Of a DNA stretch of 64,000 nt, positions 24,005-35,774 are shown piece by piece. The stretch covers positions 9,867,115 to 9,931,114 of the forward strand of contig CP053161.1 in assembly GCA_014607495.2 (NCBI GenBank). The letters are read 5' to 3'. Below the pieces are notes generated by a model. The model did no database searches and was not told the origin of the DNA. It saw only the letters and a list, made by a program, of their open reading frames with translations. The position numbers were made by a program, and so were the translations under genes. The first letter of the stretch is position 1. Each line of letters starts with the position of its first letter. Origin of the DNA: Carposina sasakii (lineage: Eukaryota; Arthropoda; Insecta; Lepidoptera; Carposinidae).

Positions 24005-24235
24005 GGACGATTGGTGAAGCGCGACGCCATAGGTCCCGGGTTCGAATCAAGGTAGGCCATTGATATGATGAATATCGATGTTTGTTTTCGAGTCATGGAT
24101 GTTTCTATACCTATCTATGTATTTATATACCGTTGTCTAGTACCCACAACACAAGGCCTTAGGTATATTAGTATGGGACTAGGTTAATGTGTTGTAAAGT
24201 GTTTGAATACTTATTTATATTAGACAAGAGACTAA
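24005..24235 (+). repeat. tRNA-like SINE, second family
   Basis: A B-box-like GGTCCCGGGTTCGAATC sits at about 24033. The 3' body (CGAGTCATGGATGTTT, ACCGTTGTCTAGTACCCACA, ACAAGGCCTTAGG) matches 52395-52590 in reverse. Two copies with the same body-to-head order support a SINE. Confidence 0.65.
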
Positions 24236-24889
24236 ACAGGGCTAAACATTTCACTTCACATGCACCCCTCTTCCGTACTTTGGATTATAAGAACTTTTAC
24301 CTTTTTCACGAGAAAATAATGAGGCTTAAAAACAGCGAAAAAATGTAATGAACCAGCGATAACAGGTCAAGGAACTACCTAGTAAGCACCAAGTATATCA
24401 AGTATTAGAAGATATTTTTCTCGGCGCAAATGGCCGACGCTCACTTATCGGAACAGGGTTGTAAAGGGTGGAAGTTATACATTTTCCCCGGCCATTAGGC
24501 TTACGGATTAAGTGGATATCTTGAGTGTTATTATAATGAACACCAGCTGTATTTTGTTGATACCATCGCAAAAACAACATCCCCCTTTTACGCTCTCCGG
24601 GGGTAGCGACGATGAGGATTTCGCAGAGCCTTTTATGTCAGTTACATCATTTGGCTACGAACTTCGAAGTCAAAACGCGTTTGTGACATCCAGCATCGAA
24701 TCCCATAATACGTTGTAGTACCAGCATACAGAAGTCATATACAGTTGAAAAAGCTAATAGATACATATACACACGGCCCACGGCTGTGTACACAAAAATG
24801 AGGTAGTCAGAACTGCAGGATTGCAATCAGATCAGATGTTATACATCAGTGACAACTGACAAGTTCATCGCCCGACAAAACGACCCTAA
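24236..24889. other. Intergenic DNA, nothing recognised
   Basis: May include diverged 5' sequence of the retroelement that follows, but no motif was readable. Confidence 0.35.
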
Positions 24890-26851
24890 ATTCCTTAGTC
24901 GACTTGGAAGGAAATGCAGTGATAATTAATCTTTTCCACGAACGCCCTGGTAACAAAGTATATTCTATACATTACCTAAATCTTCTGATGCAGGAACTGC
25001 GCCTAATTGGCCTGAAGCTCAATACCGAAAAATGCGAAAATGCGAGCTGTATGTTCCTGACCCGTCCCGTAATTAATCTTTTCAGCCCGTTAGCACGGCC
25101 AACGATACACGATATGATAAGTCAAGTTATCGATACCTAGCTGTCAAAATTCGATAAATATAGCCGCCATGTTGAATTTTATCGATACAGCGAACATAAC
25201 CATGCCGGTAACGTTACACGTCACGATACGATATGATAGATAAAATGCGAGCATGTAACTATCGATAGCGCCGAACATGACCGTATTTTGATGTTAAAAA
25301 TATCGAATTTTGACATCAATCTCGATGAACATTGTAGTGCGCGATAAGCTAGAGCGCCTATTAATCGATGTTTTCAGTGATATGCCTAATTTAGTGTTTT
25401 GTTTACTCGTTTTTAGTTTACTCTCGATAACATTCAACATGGCGGCTAATAAAAATGTCGAAAATGCGAGACATCTGTGAACGACAATTGAAAAAAAGAA
25501 AAAAATATGACTCTCATTTGTTTAACTTATCTGCATCCACGGGATAAACCCGTCCCGTGACCGATAATTATGGTGGTATTACGATACGAAATATCGTATA
25601 TCTACTTATCCGTGCTCAGGTAGCACCAAATATATCGGTACTGGAAGGGAGCTCGCTTCGCCTTTTAGGGTCGCCTATCCTAGACGAGTCGCTACCATCG
25701 TACGTAAACGAAAAAATTCAAAAATTTATGGGAGTGTCAGATCGCCTCTTCAAAATTAATACTCACATGGCCTACTTTATTATACGCTACTGTCTTTTCG
25801 CACCTAAATTTATGTATTCGCTTCGCTGTAGTCAGATTTGGAAATTCCCGGACCTTCTATCTCTCTTGGATAACATCATAAAGCAGACATTAATATTAAT
25901 TTTGACGACCGTTCCTGGGCCCAAGCCTCCTTGCCGATCAGGTTTGGAGATATGGGCGTCCGCAAAATTTCTAGTGTCGCACTCCCAGCTTTTTTAGCTT
26001 CAGCCCACGGTACACACTCCTTGGTTATGAAAATCCTAAATGACAATTCAACTACAACCTACTATATGGCTGAGGCTAAAAATTCTTGGAAGTTTGCCTG
26101 AACGCCGTTGAACCATCGTTCCCATCTTAGCAGAGGCTGTGGGACGAGCCGCTTTGCAAACTGGTGCGGAAAAATCTACTAGACACGCCAACCAGTTCCG
26201 CAGAGCGCGCTCGTCTTTTAGCCTTAGGCGAGTGGGAATCGGGCTTATGGCTGCCGGCACTGCCGTCGGCCAATGTCGGCACCCTTCTAGATAGAACAAC
26301 ATTCCGCATTGCAGCCTGCTTCCGTTTAGGCGCACCCTGCAACGTCCCACACCGATGTCGGTGTGGCGATGCTGTCGACCCACTCGGACTCCATGGGCTG
26401 TCATGTACCAAGAGCGCGGGCCGCATACCTCGCCATTCGACCCTAAATGATATCATCCGCCGGGCTCTTTCCACCGCTGGGGCACCATCTGTCTTAGAAC
26501 CCCTTGGTTTGGTGCGCGACGATGGAAAGAGACCGGACGGCATGACCTTTGTGCCTTAGAGGATGGTACGAAGCTTGGTATGGGACGAAGCTTGGTATGG
26601 GACGCAACCTGCGTCGATACCCTTGCGGCGTCTCACCTCCCAGGCACAAGCATCAGCGGTTCAGCGGCGGCCTCAGCAGAAAACCTCAAGCGGCGCAAGT
26701 ATGCAAACCTAAGCGGGGATTACATATTTGAGTCGTTTGGGGTTGAAACCATGGGGCCATGGGGTCCGGGTGCGTATGCCCTCTTCAGGGGCATTTCTAA
26801 AAGATTGGTCGAAACATTCCATGACCGGAGGGCTTGTGCCTATTTTAGGTA
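24890..26851 (+). pseudogene. Fossil non-LTR retroelement, RT C-terminus plus RLE-like domain
   Basis: In order: an RT-like segment (LMQELRLIGLKLNTEKCE), a segment with SLRLLGSPILDESLPSYV and FIIRYCLFAPKFMYSLRCSQ, then GLEIWASAKFLVS continuing in another frame as ASAHGTHSLVMKILND. The C-terminal part has CRCG, GLHGLSC and a following RH/LND, then DDGKRPDG and SLVWDATCVDTLAASH. A Cys/His knuckle followed by PD and D residues resembles the CCHC plus PD-(D/E)XK layout of restriction-like-endonuclease LINEs; that assignment is inference. Damage includes a 478-bp insertion at 25071, frameshifts near 25975 and 26100, a stop at 26557-26559 and a 17-bp tandem duplication at 26568-26601. Not functional. 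Confidence 0.65.
25071..25548. mobile_element. Short DNA element inserted in the retroelement fossil
   Basis: The 10-bp CCCGTCCCGT is present exactly on both sides (25061-25070 and 25549-25558). Skipping the insert and one copy leaves the host frame continuous (FLTRP, then VTDNYGG). Inside, GCCGCCATGTTGAAT near 25160 is mirrored by ATTCAACATGGCGGC near 25432, so it folds back. A relative occurs at 60765-60895. The long target duplication suggests a Mutator-like origin, but no matching terminal repeats were identified. Confidence 0.65.
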
Positions 26852-28012
26852 GATAGATAGGTACACTTAATATTAAATTAAGCGCTGACTGACAAAATTA
26901 TTACAATTAGAACATTTATCGCATTTATCTCGTAATATATTTCAAATTCTTTTTACTACCATATTTCATTTTAAATGATAAAATATATTTTTAAAATACT
27001 CTCGTCATTAATTAAATAAGAAATATATCACAAGTGGTTTGCTGGAAGAATTTCTCTTATAGGGATAAGTACACCTTTGTACATTATCAATGTAAAATGA
27101 TTTTCTATATAAAATGTCTGTGTACAGTAAAGAATATTAAAGAAATACCACGCCTTTATAATATTTTGTACTTGCAACTATAATTTAACAAATAAAAATA
27201 AGACCTTTCCCTAACATTCCTACCTTTCCCTTTTATCGACCCCTTTAAAAAATAGACCTCCATCTTATTTCAGCATAACAATAGCGGGCCAAGTAAAAAT
27301 AGTGGAGTATATTTTATATCAGATAAATATTTTCATTCATAAGAGTAAATTATCGGAATTCTACCATCGTAGATAACTACTTCATCGAAATGCAATCATG
27401 TATCTATATCTTCTATCTTTACATATAATAATATTGTAACGGATCGATGTTTGTGCACACTAATCTCAGAAACGTCTGAACCGATTTGTTATGACAGGTC
27501 CCACTTAACATATAGGCTACTTTTTATCTCGGGAAAATATTTTTATCCCGGATAATTACGACATTTTGATTTTTCTGGGCGTCCATTATCTATTGTACTA
27601 ATATTATAAAGCTGAAGAGTTTGTTTATTTGAACGCATTTACCTTAGGAACTACTTGTCCGATTTCAAAAATTATTTCTGTGTTAGAACGGATTTTCATT
27701 AAGTTTTTTAATAGATAGAGTGATTCAATTCAACGTCGAATAATGCTCTCTAGGGACGATGTCCGCCCTAGTCTGATTTCGTCGAGTGTACGTGACTGGT
27801 GCTTAATAATAATTCCAAAATCATGCTCTCTTACGCGGACGATAACAGTAATTCTAATGTTAAGTAGTGTTCACACTTTTGACACACATATTTGCGGCCG
27901 CTAAATTAATGTCCGCGCCCGAGTCAATTAATTTAGATAAAAATTTCGTATTTCTTAAGTGACTTATCCATATGTACTGTTTACTTTTGTGAGGTGACTC
28001 CGTGCTTAATAA
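26852..28012. other. Intergenic DNA with common repeat fragments
   Basis: Contains a reversed family E piece (27433-27590) and an ACTAATATTATAAAGCTGAA-type motif near 27598. No gene seen. Confidence 0.45.
27433..27590 (-). repeat. Repeat family E copy
   Basis: GTGCACACTAATCTCAGAAA, GACAGGTCCCACTTAACATA and GGCTACTTTTTATCTCGGGA match the reverse of 30421-30762 and 39542-39762. Confidence 0.7.
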
Positions 28013-28874
28013 AAGTGGCAGAAAAAGGAACTACAGTCACCACGTTGAAATATCATTTCGTTCGGTAATACACAGCGACATCTTCAGTTTACTAATAAGT
28101 TGGTAAATCGACTAGAGAAATGTGACACACATACGAGTAACTAAGGGTTTCCACACATGCTGCGGGGTCGATTCACGATGCGACGTCGTCGCTTTTTTAA
28201 AACGTCGACGATTTTAAAAAGCGTCATCTGATTTATTCCAGTAATGCCCCGCATCGGTGCAGATAAAATATTGCCATAACAATTTTATTGTCTCAAGTAC
28301 TCGTAACTGCCTATAACTGATTGCCACGTTTGATCTTGCGTCTCGCGATTTCCTAATACTCGTATCTACTCGTAGTTCCTAATATGAATTTAACCTTAGA
28401 TAACAATGTCAGCCAGTAAATAGTCAATTAAAATTTGACAGAAAAATATCAGCGCGGGAAGGGAAAACAACTGGCATAGACCCAGCGTCGATCAAAGCCG
28501 GAGGCCGACTCACCGACTACTTAGTGGGCCGACTGTGGCCGACTGACGGAGGGTGGAGGGACGTTTATTTCCATACAAAAGTGTTCTGTGAATATGAGCG
28601 GGGACTAGCTTAAACTAAAAGACCGTAAGCGTCAAAACATATTTTCGCGTTTTAATTAAAAACTACACAATATGTTTAAAATGTGCAACCATACGTTTTT
28701 AGAGTATGTTTAGACAAGTCTATTGATACAAAAATTGAGGCTTAATCGCTCTGAATTGCCTGTAAAATGAACAAATTTGATAAAATAGAGGTATCTTTAA
28801 CACAATTTTTTATCGTAAGAATCGTGTTTCTGCAACCACAGAAAGTGAGATAATATAGTGTAGAATTCGATTAT
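28013..28874. repeat. Direct duplicated block, intact copy
   Basis: An 862-bp block matched in the same orientation by 30806-30988 plus 32431-33056. The junction point here (28190-28223) is itself a hairpin (CGCTTTTTTAAAA, CGTCGACG, ATTTTAAAAAGCG). Identity is high, roughly nine bases in ten by eye. No coding function recognised. Confidence 0.75.
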
Positions 28875-30420
28875 TTAACGCGTTAAATAAATTAAAACTC
28901 GCAATATTAATTGTGATGCTGGTATGTGTGTTGAGTATGAGTATGTCATACATATAAAGTGCATATCTTTAGCTACATATCTAGCAGTGGAATCTTTATA
29001 TATCAAAGCGAAATACTGAAACTCAGAAACTTAACACCTTCAAACATGAAAGTTGGCTGGTAGGTTCCTTATAGGGTGTCCCGTATCCGCGGATTTAACT
29101 AAACTCCACCCCTACGTAAAACGGGGATTGCGTAAATTGGAGGTATGTACGAAAGTTCCTATGTTTTTGAAATAAGAATTTTCTAATATTCTCACAGGAA
29201 CGGGAGTTACGTATGTAACCTGTGTACTATAACTAATTTCTTGGGTAATAATATGCACAGCCCACAAAGCACGTCAAAATATTGTGTTATTTGAGGGCCT
29301 GGTAATAAATAAGGAAAACGTCGGCGTGATATTGATGAGGAACTCCTCTTTGTTCGTTAGCTAATCAGGATGCCATCTTTTATCTCTTACTAAGCGATAC
29401 GTGATCAATTAGGGAAAAATATGTTTTACGTGGTAGCGAATTTTTTTAACATTTCATTGCTGTTGTGTGTCTATATCTATATTTTATTTATATTAATCGT
29501 CCTTTTGTTCAGCTCAATCTATAGGTACATAGGTTAGGTTATTTGATAATAGTATATAAATATACGCCAATTTACATTTCAGTCGATATCCTACAAACAA
29601 AAACTAAATAGCAGTACGTAGGTATGTACCTACCTAGTAGTTCTACATTTCCCGATATTTCCCCAAGCAACGCTCAAATTGATAGACTACAAGCAAAATA
29701 AGATTTATGTAATAATAATATAAACCCGTACGGTCTGATTATCAATATTGCTGACGTTGTACCGACACAAGTAAAATCCGCCAAAATCTTTTATTCCTAC
29801 TTCCCTGCTCAATTTTCTTTATTCAAATGGCTTTTTTTAGAGTCGCTCATGTGAAACTTTTGCTTGTCCCAGGATGATTAATCATACATAGAAGTAATAA
29901 ATTGTTACCTCAAATATGGCGGTACTATTTTTACCATATTGCCCTCTTCCATTCCATTTTTTCCGAATCCCTTGTTAAGAGAAGTTGCCAAGTCACTTCG
30001 TATAAGTTACACGTGAATAGAGATAGGCGAGATAGGTTCTTTTATTTTCGATAAAGTTGTTGAAACTTTCTGGCGTACATACGTGTATAGAAATCATCGT
30101 AAAATTGTAACGGATATAGTACTTACCTATCTAGATCGTCATATTTTTTTATAATGTATATTACTTATCTATAATGCGAAATAAATATTTTACAGGTTGT
30201 TAGTATTAAGGTGACTCCGTGCTGAATAATAATTCCAAAACGCATGTACCTACTGAGTTTATTTATTAAAGTTTCGAGAAAGTTTTACGCAATTTGCGAG
30301 TCCCACGGATTTCTTAAAATCTACATAGATCGCGAACAATGTTTCAAAGCTTCAACGTAACAGTCATTCCAAAGTCAAATTGGATAGTTCATCGTTCACA
30401 CTTTGCCTATATATTTGACA
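28875..30420. other. AT-rich intergenic DNA, nothing recognised
   Basis: GTGACTCCGTGCT motifs recur near 28000 and 30214, suggesting further old duplication. No gene seen. Confidence 0.4.
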
Positions 30421-30762
30421 CTAGTGGACGCCTGCAACTCCGTCCGCGCCCGATCGTACATACTGCAGAACAAACAAAATGTGGAAATTATCCGGGATAA
30501 AAATGTTAACCCGGGATAATGCCTGTGTGTAATTTTTTTACTTAAACTTAAACTTTAAACATTTTTATTTACAAAAATGAAATATTATAAGTAACAGGGT
30601 GTTGGACTAAAATGTAATCCTATCGAAGTCCACTGTTATTCTTATATGTAAGCTATATTATTGTGAAGTTTCATTAAAATCCATTTAGTAGTTTTTGCAC
30701 AAAAGAGCAACAAACATACATACATCCTCACAAACTTTCGCGTTTATAATATTAGTCGGATT
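30421..30762 (+). repeat. Repeat family E copy
   Basis: Begins CTAGTGGACGCCTGCAACTC, contains ATTATCCGGGATAAAAATG and ends CACAAACTTTCGCGTTTATA. Internal sequence is partly rearranged relative to 39542-39762. Confidence 0.65.
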
Positions 30763-31239
30763 ATTATGAGTGATTGAAATGTGTGCGTTTGCCAAATTAT
30801 CTGTAAAGTGGCAGAAAAAGGAACTACAGTCACCACGTTGAAATATCATTTCGTTCGGTAACACACAGCGACATCTTCAGTTTACTAATAAGTTGGTAAA
30901 TCGACTAGAGAAATGTGACACACATACGAGTAACTAAGGGTTTCCATACATGCTGCGGGGTCGATTCACGATGCGACGTCGTCGCTTTGTGGAAATCTAC
31001 TCGTATCTACTTATTTTTTTTAGTTAATAAAATACGTTATAATTCATCCTGCATTGTATCGACGATACGGGTGGGTAAATAAATATCTTATCAATATTCT
31101 TTGCTCGAAAACACACTATCCAATTATTCCGGCGTGGCGGCGGCGGAATATTCTATAAAATAAGCATTCATAGGTATTATGAAGTAAATATAGAATAACA
31201 GTATAAGTTCGCTATGATACTGTTATACATATATATATG

Positions 31240-32208
31240 AATGGGGTAGCCAAAGCGTTCGCTAAAACATATGCAGAACTTCCTACCCATATCGGCCAAG
31301 ATCACGTTAGTCAACGCTATGCTGATGTCTGCTATCCAGATATTACAGAGGAACTCTTAGATAAGTTGGACCACCTTCTCAACATGTGTATTCGATATAG
31401 TTTTTGGATTCCGTAAATATGACCCATCCCATATGCACAGCTAAACTGGCTCAATATTAGACATCGACGTAATCTTCACCTACTTTCCTTCTTGTTCAAT
31501 ACCCTGAACCTTCCTCTTGCTCCCCAACAGGGTTCGAAGTGATAATTATCATTGATAATTATCATGATAATTATCACGATAATTATCTTGATAAATATAC
31601 CTTGATAATTATCTTTGATAATTATAAAAATCAAACACTAAAATAATCTTAGTTTATTTAGGTATCCAAAGCCGCTAGACATAAAAAAATGTTTCTCTGA
31701 TGAGAGAAGTGTGAATTTCTTTTCCTTTACATATTTTTCTACTTTTGTTTGACGCCATAAAACCAAACACTGCATAAAATTGTATATTTCTCACATTATT
31801 TTTTTTGCTGTTTATTTAATAATGCCGATAAACTGAGACCCTCTTTGGCATAAAGATATTATCATTTAAATAAATAAAATTTTTAGAAGTAAATGGTAAA
31901 TCAGCTAGAATAATTTTATCAAGATAATTATCAAAAAAAATATTTATCTTGACAATTTCGAACCCTGCTCCCCAATACATTTCCGAACGAGTTCTTCTCC
32001 TCCTGCGATAGATCACTCCGGTCTAGCTGCAACAAAACCCTCTGATCCCGAGCGCAATGCTGCTTTGTATTCTGACTATTTTACTGCCACTGCTGTTCGC
32101 TTATGGATCTATCTACCAGTAACGATTCGGGAGTCTTCTACTGTGGAGGTATTTAAGTCGAGAGTAACTGAGCACTACAGGAGAGTCCAGAACCTGGTCA
32201 ATGTCTAA
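31240..32208 (+). pseudogene. LINE ORF2 C-terminal fossil
   Basis: The reading contains LDHLLNMCIRYSFWIP and LNIRHRRNLHLLSFLFNTLN. After the inserted MITE it continues with YFTATAVRLW, LPVTIRESSTVEVFKSRV and TEHYRRVQNL before a stop at about 32208. These are typical jockey-superfamily LINE C-terminal blocks. There are in-frame stops and at least one frameshift. Confidence 0.65.
31528..31967. mobile_element. hAT-type MITE with GATAATTATC array
   Basis: Ends are CAGGGTTCGAA and TTCGAACCCTG (11-bp perfect inverted repeats). The 8-bp CTCCCCAA is duplicated exactly at 31520-31527 and 31968-31975, diagnostic of hAT. Just inside the left end, several GATAATTATC palindromes follow one another (31541-31622), with more near the right end. 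440 bp, non-coding. Confidence 0.88.
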
Positions 32209-33255
32209 TGTCGTATTATGTGTAAGTATGTTCTAATGTACGAATTAAGTGTGCTTAGCTACTAGTTTTTTCTATTTAATATTTATTTTTATGTATAGCC
32301 TATCTTTAAAATTGTTTTGTCCATTGCACTACCTGTACATTCTCACCACAAATATTGGTTGACTGGTAGAGAATGCTGCATAGCATTAAGTCCGCCATTG
32401 TACAAACCTTTAGACGTGCAACAAACAATTTAAAAAAAGCTTCATCTGGTTTATTCCAGTAATGCCCCGCATCAAAGCAGGTAAAATATTGCCATAACAA
32501 TTTTACTGTCTCAAGTACTCGTAACTGGACTCAATGATTGCCACGTGTGATCTTGCGTCCCGCGATTTCCTAATACTCGTATCTAGTTCCTTTTGTAGTA
32601 CCTAATATGAATTGACTCTTAGATAATAATGTCAGCCAGTAAATAGTCAGTTAAAATTTGACAGAGAAAAATAACAGCGCGGGAAAACGACTGACATAGA
32701 CCCAGCGTCAATCAAGGCCGGAGGCCGACTGAGGGAGGGTGGAGGGACGTTTATTTCCATACAAATATGAGCGGGGACTAGCTTAAACTAAAAGAGCGGA
32801 AGCGACAAAACATATTTTCGCGTTTTAATTAAAAACTACACAATATGTTTAAAATGTGCAACCATACGTTTTTAGAGTATGTTTGGACAAGTCTATTGAT
32901 ACAAAAATTGAGGCTTAAAACGCTCTGGTTTGCCTGTAAAATTAACAAATCTGATAAAATAGAGGTATCTTTAACACAATTTTTCATCGTAAAAAAGTCT
33001 ATGAATCGTGTTTCTGTAACCACAGAAAGTGAGATAATATAGTGTAGAATTCGATGATTAAATATCACTTTCCTATATATTGTAATGGCTGAGAAAAATC
33101 GACTTAATTAACGCCAATTTTAGCGATTCGTCATCTTAAGCCTAACAATTCATTCTTAGTTTCCCACAATAAACATATGAGTACTCTGTCTTTAAATAGA
33201 TTGGGTTACTCTCTAAAACCCTTTTCAGCTTTTAATTAAGAATTTTATAACGGTT

Positions 33256-33315
33256 AGAGGACAACCTAAAATTTAATAAGTACCTAAATACTTATTAAAT
33301 TTTAGGTTGGCCTCT
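33256..33315. repeat. 60-nt near-perfect hairpin
   Basis: Two 27-bp arms (33256-33282 and 33289-33315) differ at one base and enclose a 6-nt loop (CCTAAA). The stem core is CCTAAAATTTAATAAGTA. It could be a tiny foldback element or a small-RNA-like hairpin; nothing indicates expression. Confidence 0.7.
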
Positions 33316-34588
33316 TTTGTAGTACGTCAAAATAAACTGCCAAGAAATGAGAAACAAAATACCAGTAACTTTGGCTGGGGAAAGCTGATATCCAGTAGGT
33401 ACCTCAAAATTTAGATTTATTTCCAAACTCGTAAACAAAACTAAACATTAAGTGTTATTCACAACTCTCAGCCAGGTTCTATCATTTAATACTTTGATTA
33501 CTTTATAATACTCCGTGCTGAAGTTAAAGCTTACGGATTTAAATTAATATACATGCTATTTAAATCGGAAGTAAAGTTAGTTGTTGTAAGTAAAGCTGCT
33601 TGCAAATCTCTCGGAGTTTCTTATTTGCATGAAGACGCGATGGTTTGAATGAACGGTAACTTACCTACCTATCCTCTAATAAAATAACAATGAACTCTCA
33701 ATTCATCTGAACAGTTTTGTCTGAGCTTTATTCGGAATGTTTTTTGAAAATAATTATAACTTATAACCTACTGCTCTGCCAATAATTTCTCAATCTGTAA
33801 AAATCAGGCATGATGTCACAGATACAATTTGGATTCAATTGGAGACCTTTTACGAATACTGGTTTTCAGATCCACATAACTGTATATAACTACGAGTACC
33901 TACTTACAATTTTATTTTAGCGGACAAAGAAAAACAAATCGCAAGATGATAATAAAAGATCCCCTTAATAGATTTTGTCACCGGTCTACAAAAGTTTGTT
34001 TATCTCATCTATCTTTTGGCCTGCCATATTATTTCTTATACCAGATGGTCCTTTCCAGGTATTTTCCTACACATTTATTCGGATATTTTCAGCCAGTATA
34101 AAACAGGGTAAATGCAAAATCCATCTTAGGGTTTAATGGTGAAGAAGACGGATGAAGACAGATTCTACGAACATGCAAAAGAGTTCCGACAGTTCAAAAA
34201 AATATGACGATGTCAACTAAATAATCTATTAACTGTGTCCATGAATACGCGGCACTGGTAGTCCCTATTGATTTATACCTCACATTGCCATATTATGTGG
34301 CCCTTGTCCAGGTAAGTTTGACAAACACTGTTGTAAAATAATCTGAATGCTGGCACAGAGATAATTGAACAATGTCAAACAATTCGTGCTAAAATGCCCA
34401 ACACTTGTAATTAACAGTAGGTAACTTGCTCTTAATGCAGTTTCGCACTGTAACGTTCCTAGCCTGCATTTCTTTCGGGGAACAACTTCAACTCCGTCAT
34501 TGAAGTGTGGAGTGAACTCTTTTAAAGAAAACCCGACCAAAGTTCCGAGCGCTATTTACTCGATAATGGATGTTCGCCTATAATAATA
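33316..34588. other. AT-rich intergenic DNA, nothing recognised
   Basis: The 34280-34540 ORF on the minus strand shows no family features. Confidence 0.4.
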
Positions 34589-35728
34589 CGAGTTGGCTTC
34601 GGTTTAAAGTCCAGGGCCACCCCTCCACCCTAGCCGCTCACCAAATATTGCCCCCTTTGTCGCTCCGTGCGTGCGGCCGTTTCAGAGGGCCCATGAAATG
34701 AGTCGGCGAGTCACCGCCTGCCACCTTTGCAATTTTGAGACTTAGTTGTAATGGCAGGCGTCCGTTAGTCTCCTTTAAATAGCCCGATTATCCAACTCCA
34801 CCCAACATAACCCCCATAGCCCATGTCCTTATTTTCCATCGCACGACATAGATCTGCACTCCAATAGTCTTGCATATGGCGGGGACCATCGCCGGGTGTA
34901 TCATATTGTGCGGTCGGCGATGGTATCCGCCATGTGTATCCCACACCATATTAAAGTTCTCTAAAAAGGGCCTCTACATCTTGGCCACGGCCCGATGCAC
35001 GCCTCTCAAAGGACCGGGACTCTGTAGTCCCGAGAATTTTAAAAGAGACACAAATAATAATCATGGCGAGCTTTTGGGAGGTAGCGTTCCCACGGACCAG
35101 AAGTGCTCCCGGGGGAAGACCCTGTTCCTCATCTCCGGCGCCGGAGTGAGGTCTGACAAAGAACAGTTCCCCCACCTCTGCCTTACCTAGGCCGGCCGGG
35201 CAGAGTGGAGTCGCGAGAGCTATGACAGCTCGAGGGTGGACGTGCCCGTCCGTAAGTGGCGAGTTGGCTTCGGTTTAAAGTCCAGGGGCACAAAGTCTAG
35301 CCGCTCACCAAATGTTGCCCCCTTTGTCGCTCCGTGCGTGCGGCCGTTTCAGGGGGCCCATGAAATGAGTTGGCGAGTCACCGCCTGCCACCTAACAATT
35401 ATGAGACTTGGTTGTAATGGCAGGTGTCCGTTAGTCTCCTTCAATAGCCCGATTTTCCAACCCCACCCAAAACTCAGCCCCATAGCCCATGACCTTGTTT
35501 CCCATCGCATGACATAGCTCTGCATTCCAATAGTCTTGCACATGGCAGGGACCATCGCCGGGTGTATCATATTGTGTGGTCGGCGATGGTATCCGTCATG
35601 TGTATCCCACACCATATTAAAGTTCTCTTAAAAGGGCCTCTACATCTTGGCTACGGCCCGATGCACGCCTCTCAAAGGACCGAGACTCTGTAGTCCCGAG
35701 AATTTCAAAAGAGGTACAAATAATAATC
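34589..35728. repeat. GC-rich tandem duplication, 1.7 units
   Basis: Two direct copies, 34589-35062 and 35260-35728, each start CGAGTTGGCTTCGGTTTAAA and end in AATAATAATC. They are separated by a unique 197-bp GC-rich linker, giving a 671-bp period. The block abuts the 3' side of the minus-strand LINE at 35775. LINE UTR monomers are a plausible origin, but this is unproven. Short ORFs inside overlap on both strands and look spurious. Confidence 0.65.
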
Positions 35729-35774
35729 AAATCAAATAATAAAACTCACAACAAATATTTAAAAATTATTAAAA

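Larger units (their letters stand above)
30806..33056. repeat. Direct duplicated block, split copy
   Basis: Second copy of 28013-28874. The left piece is 30806-30988 and the right piece 32431-33056. About 1.44 kb of foreign DNA, including a LINE fossil and a hAT MITE, separates them at the position of the hairpin in the intact copy. Confidence 0.75.

Noticed and set aside
26048..26543. Long minus-strand ORFs across the GC-rich end of the retroelement fossil
   Set aside because: They oppose a plus-strand frame with recognisable domain motifs and have none of their own.
34870..35615. ORFs of 74-106 codons in the GC-rich tandem block
   Set aside because: They overlap on both strands, differ between the two copies and match nothing recognisable.
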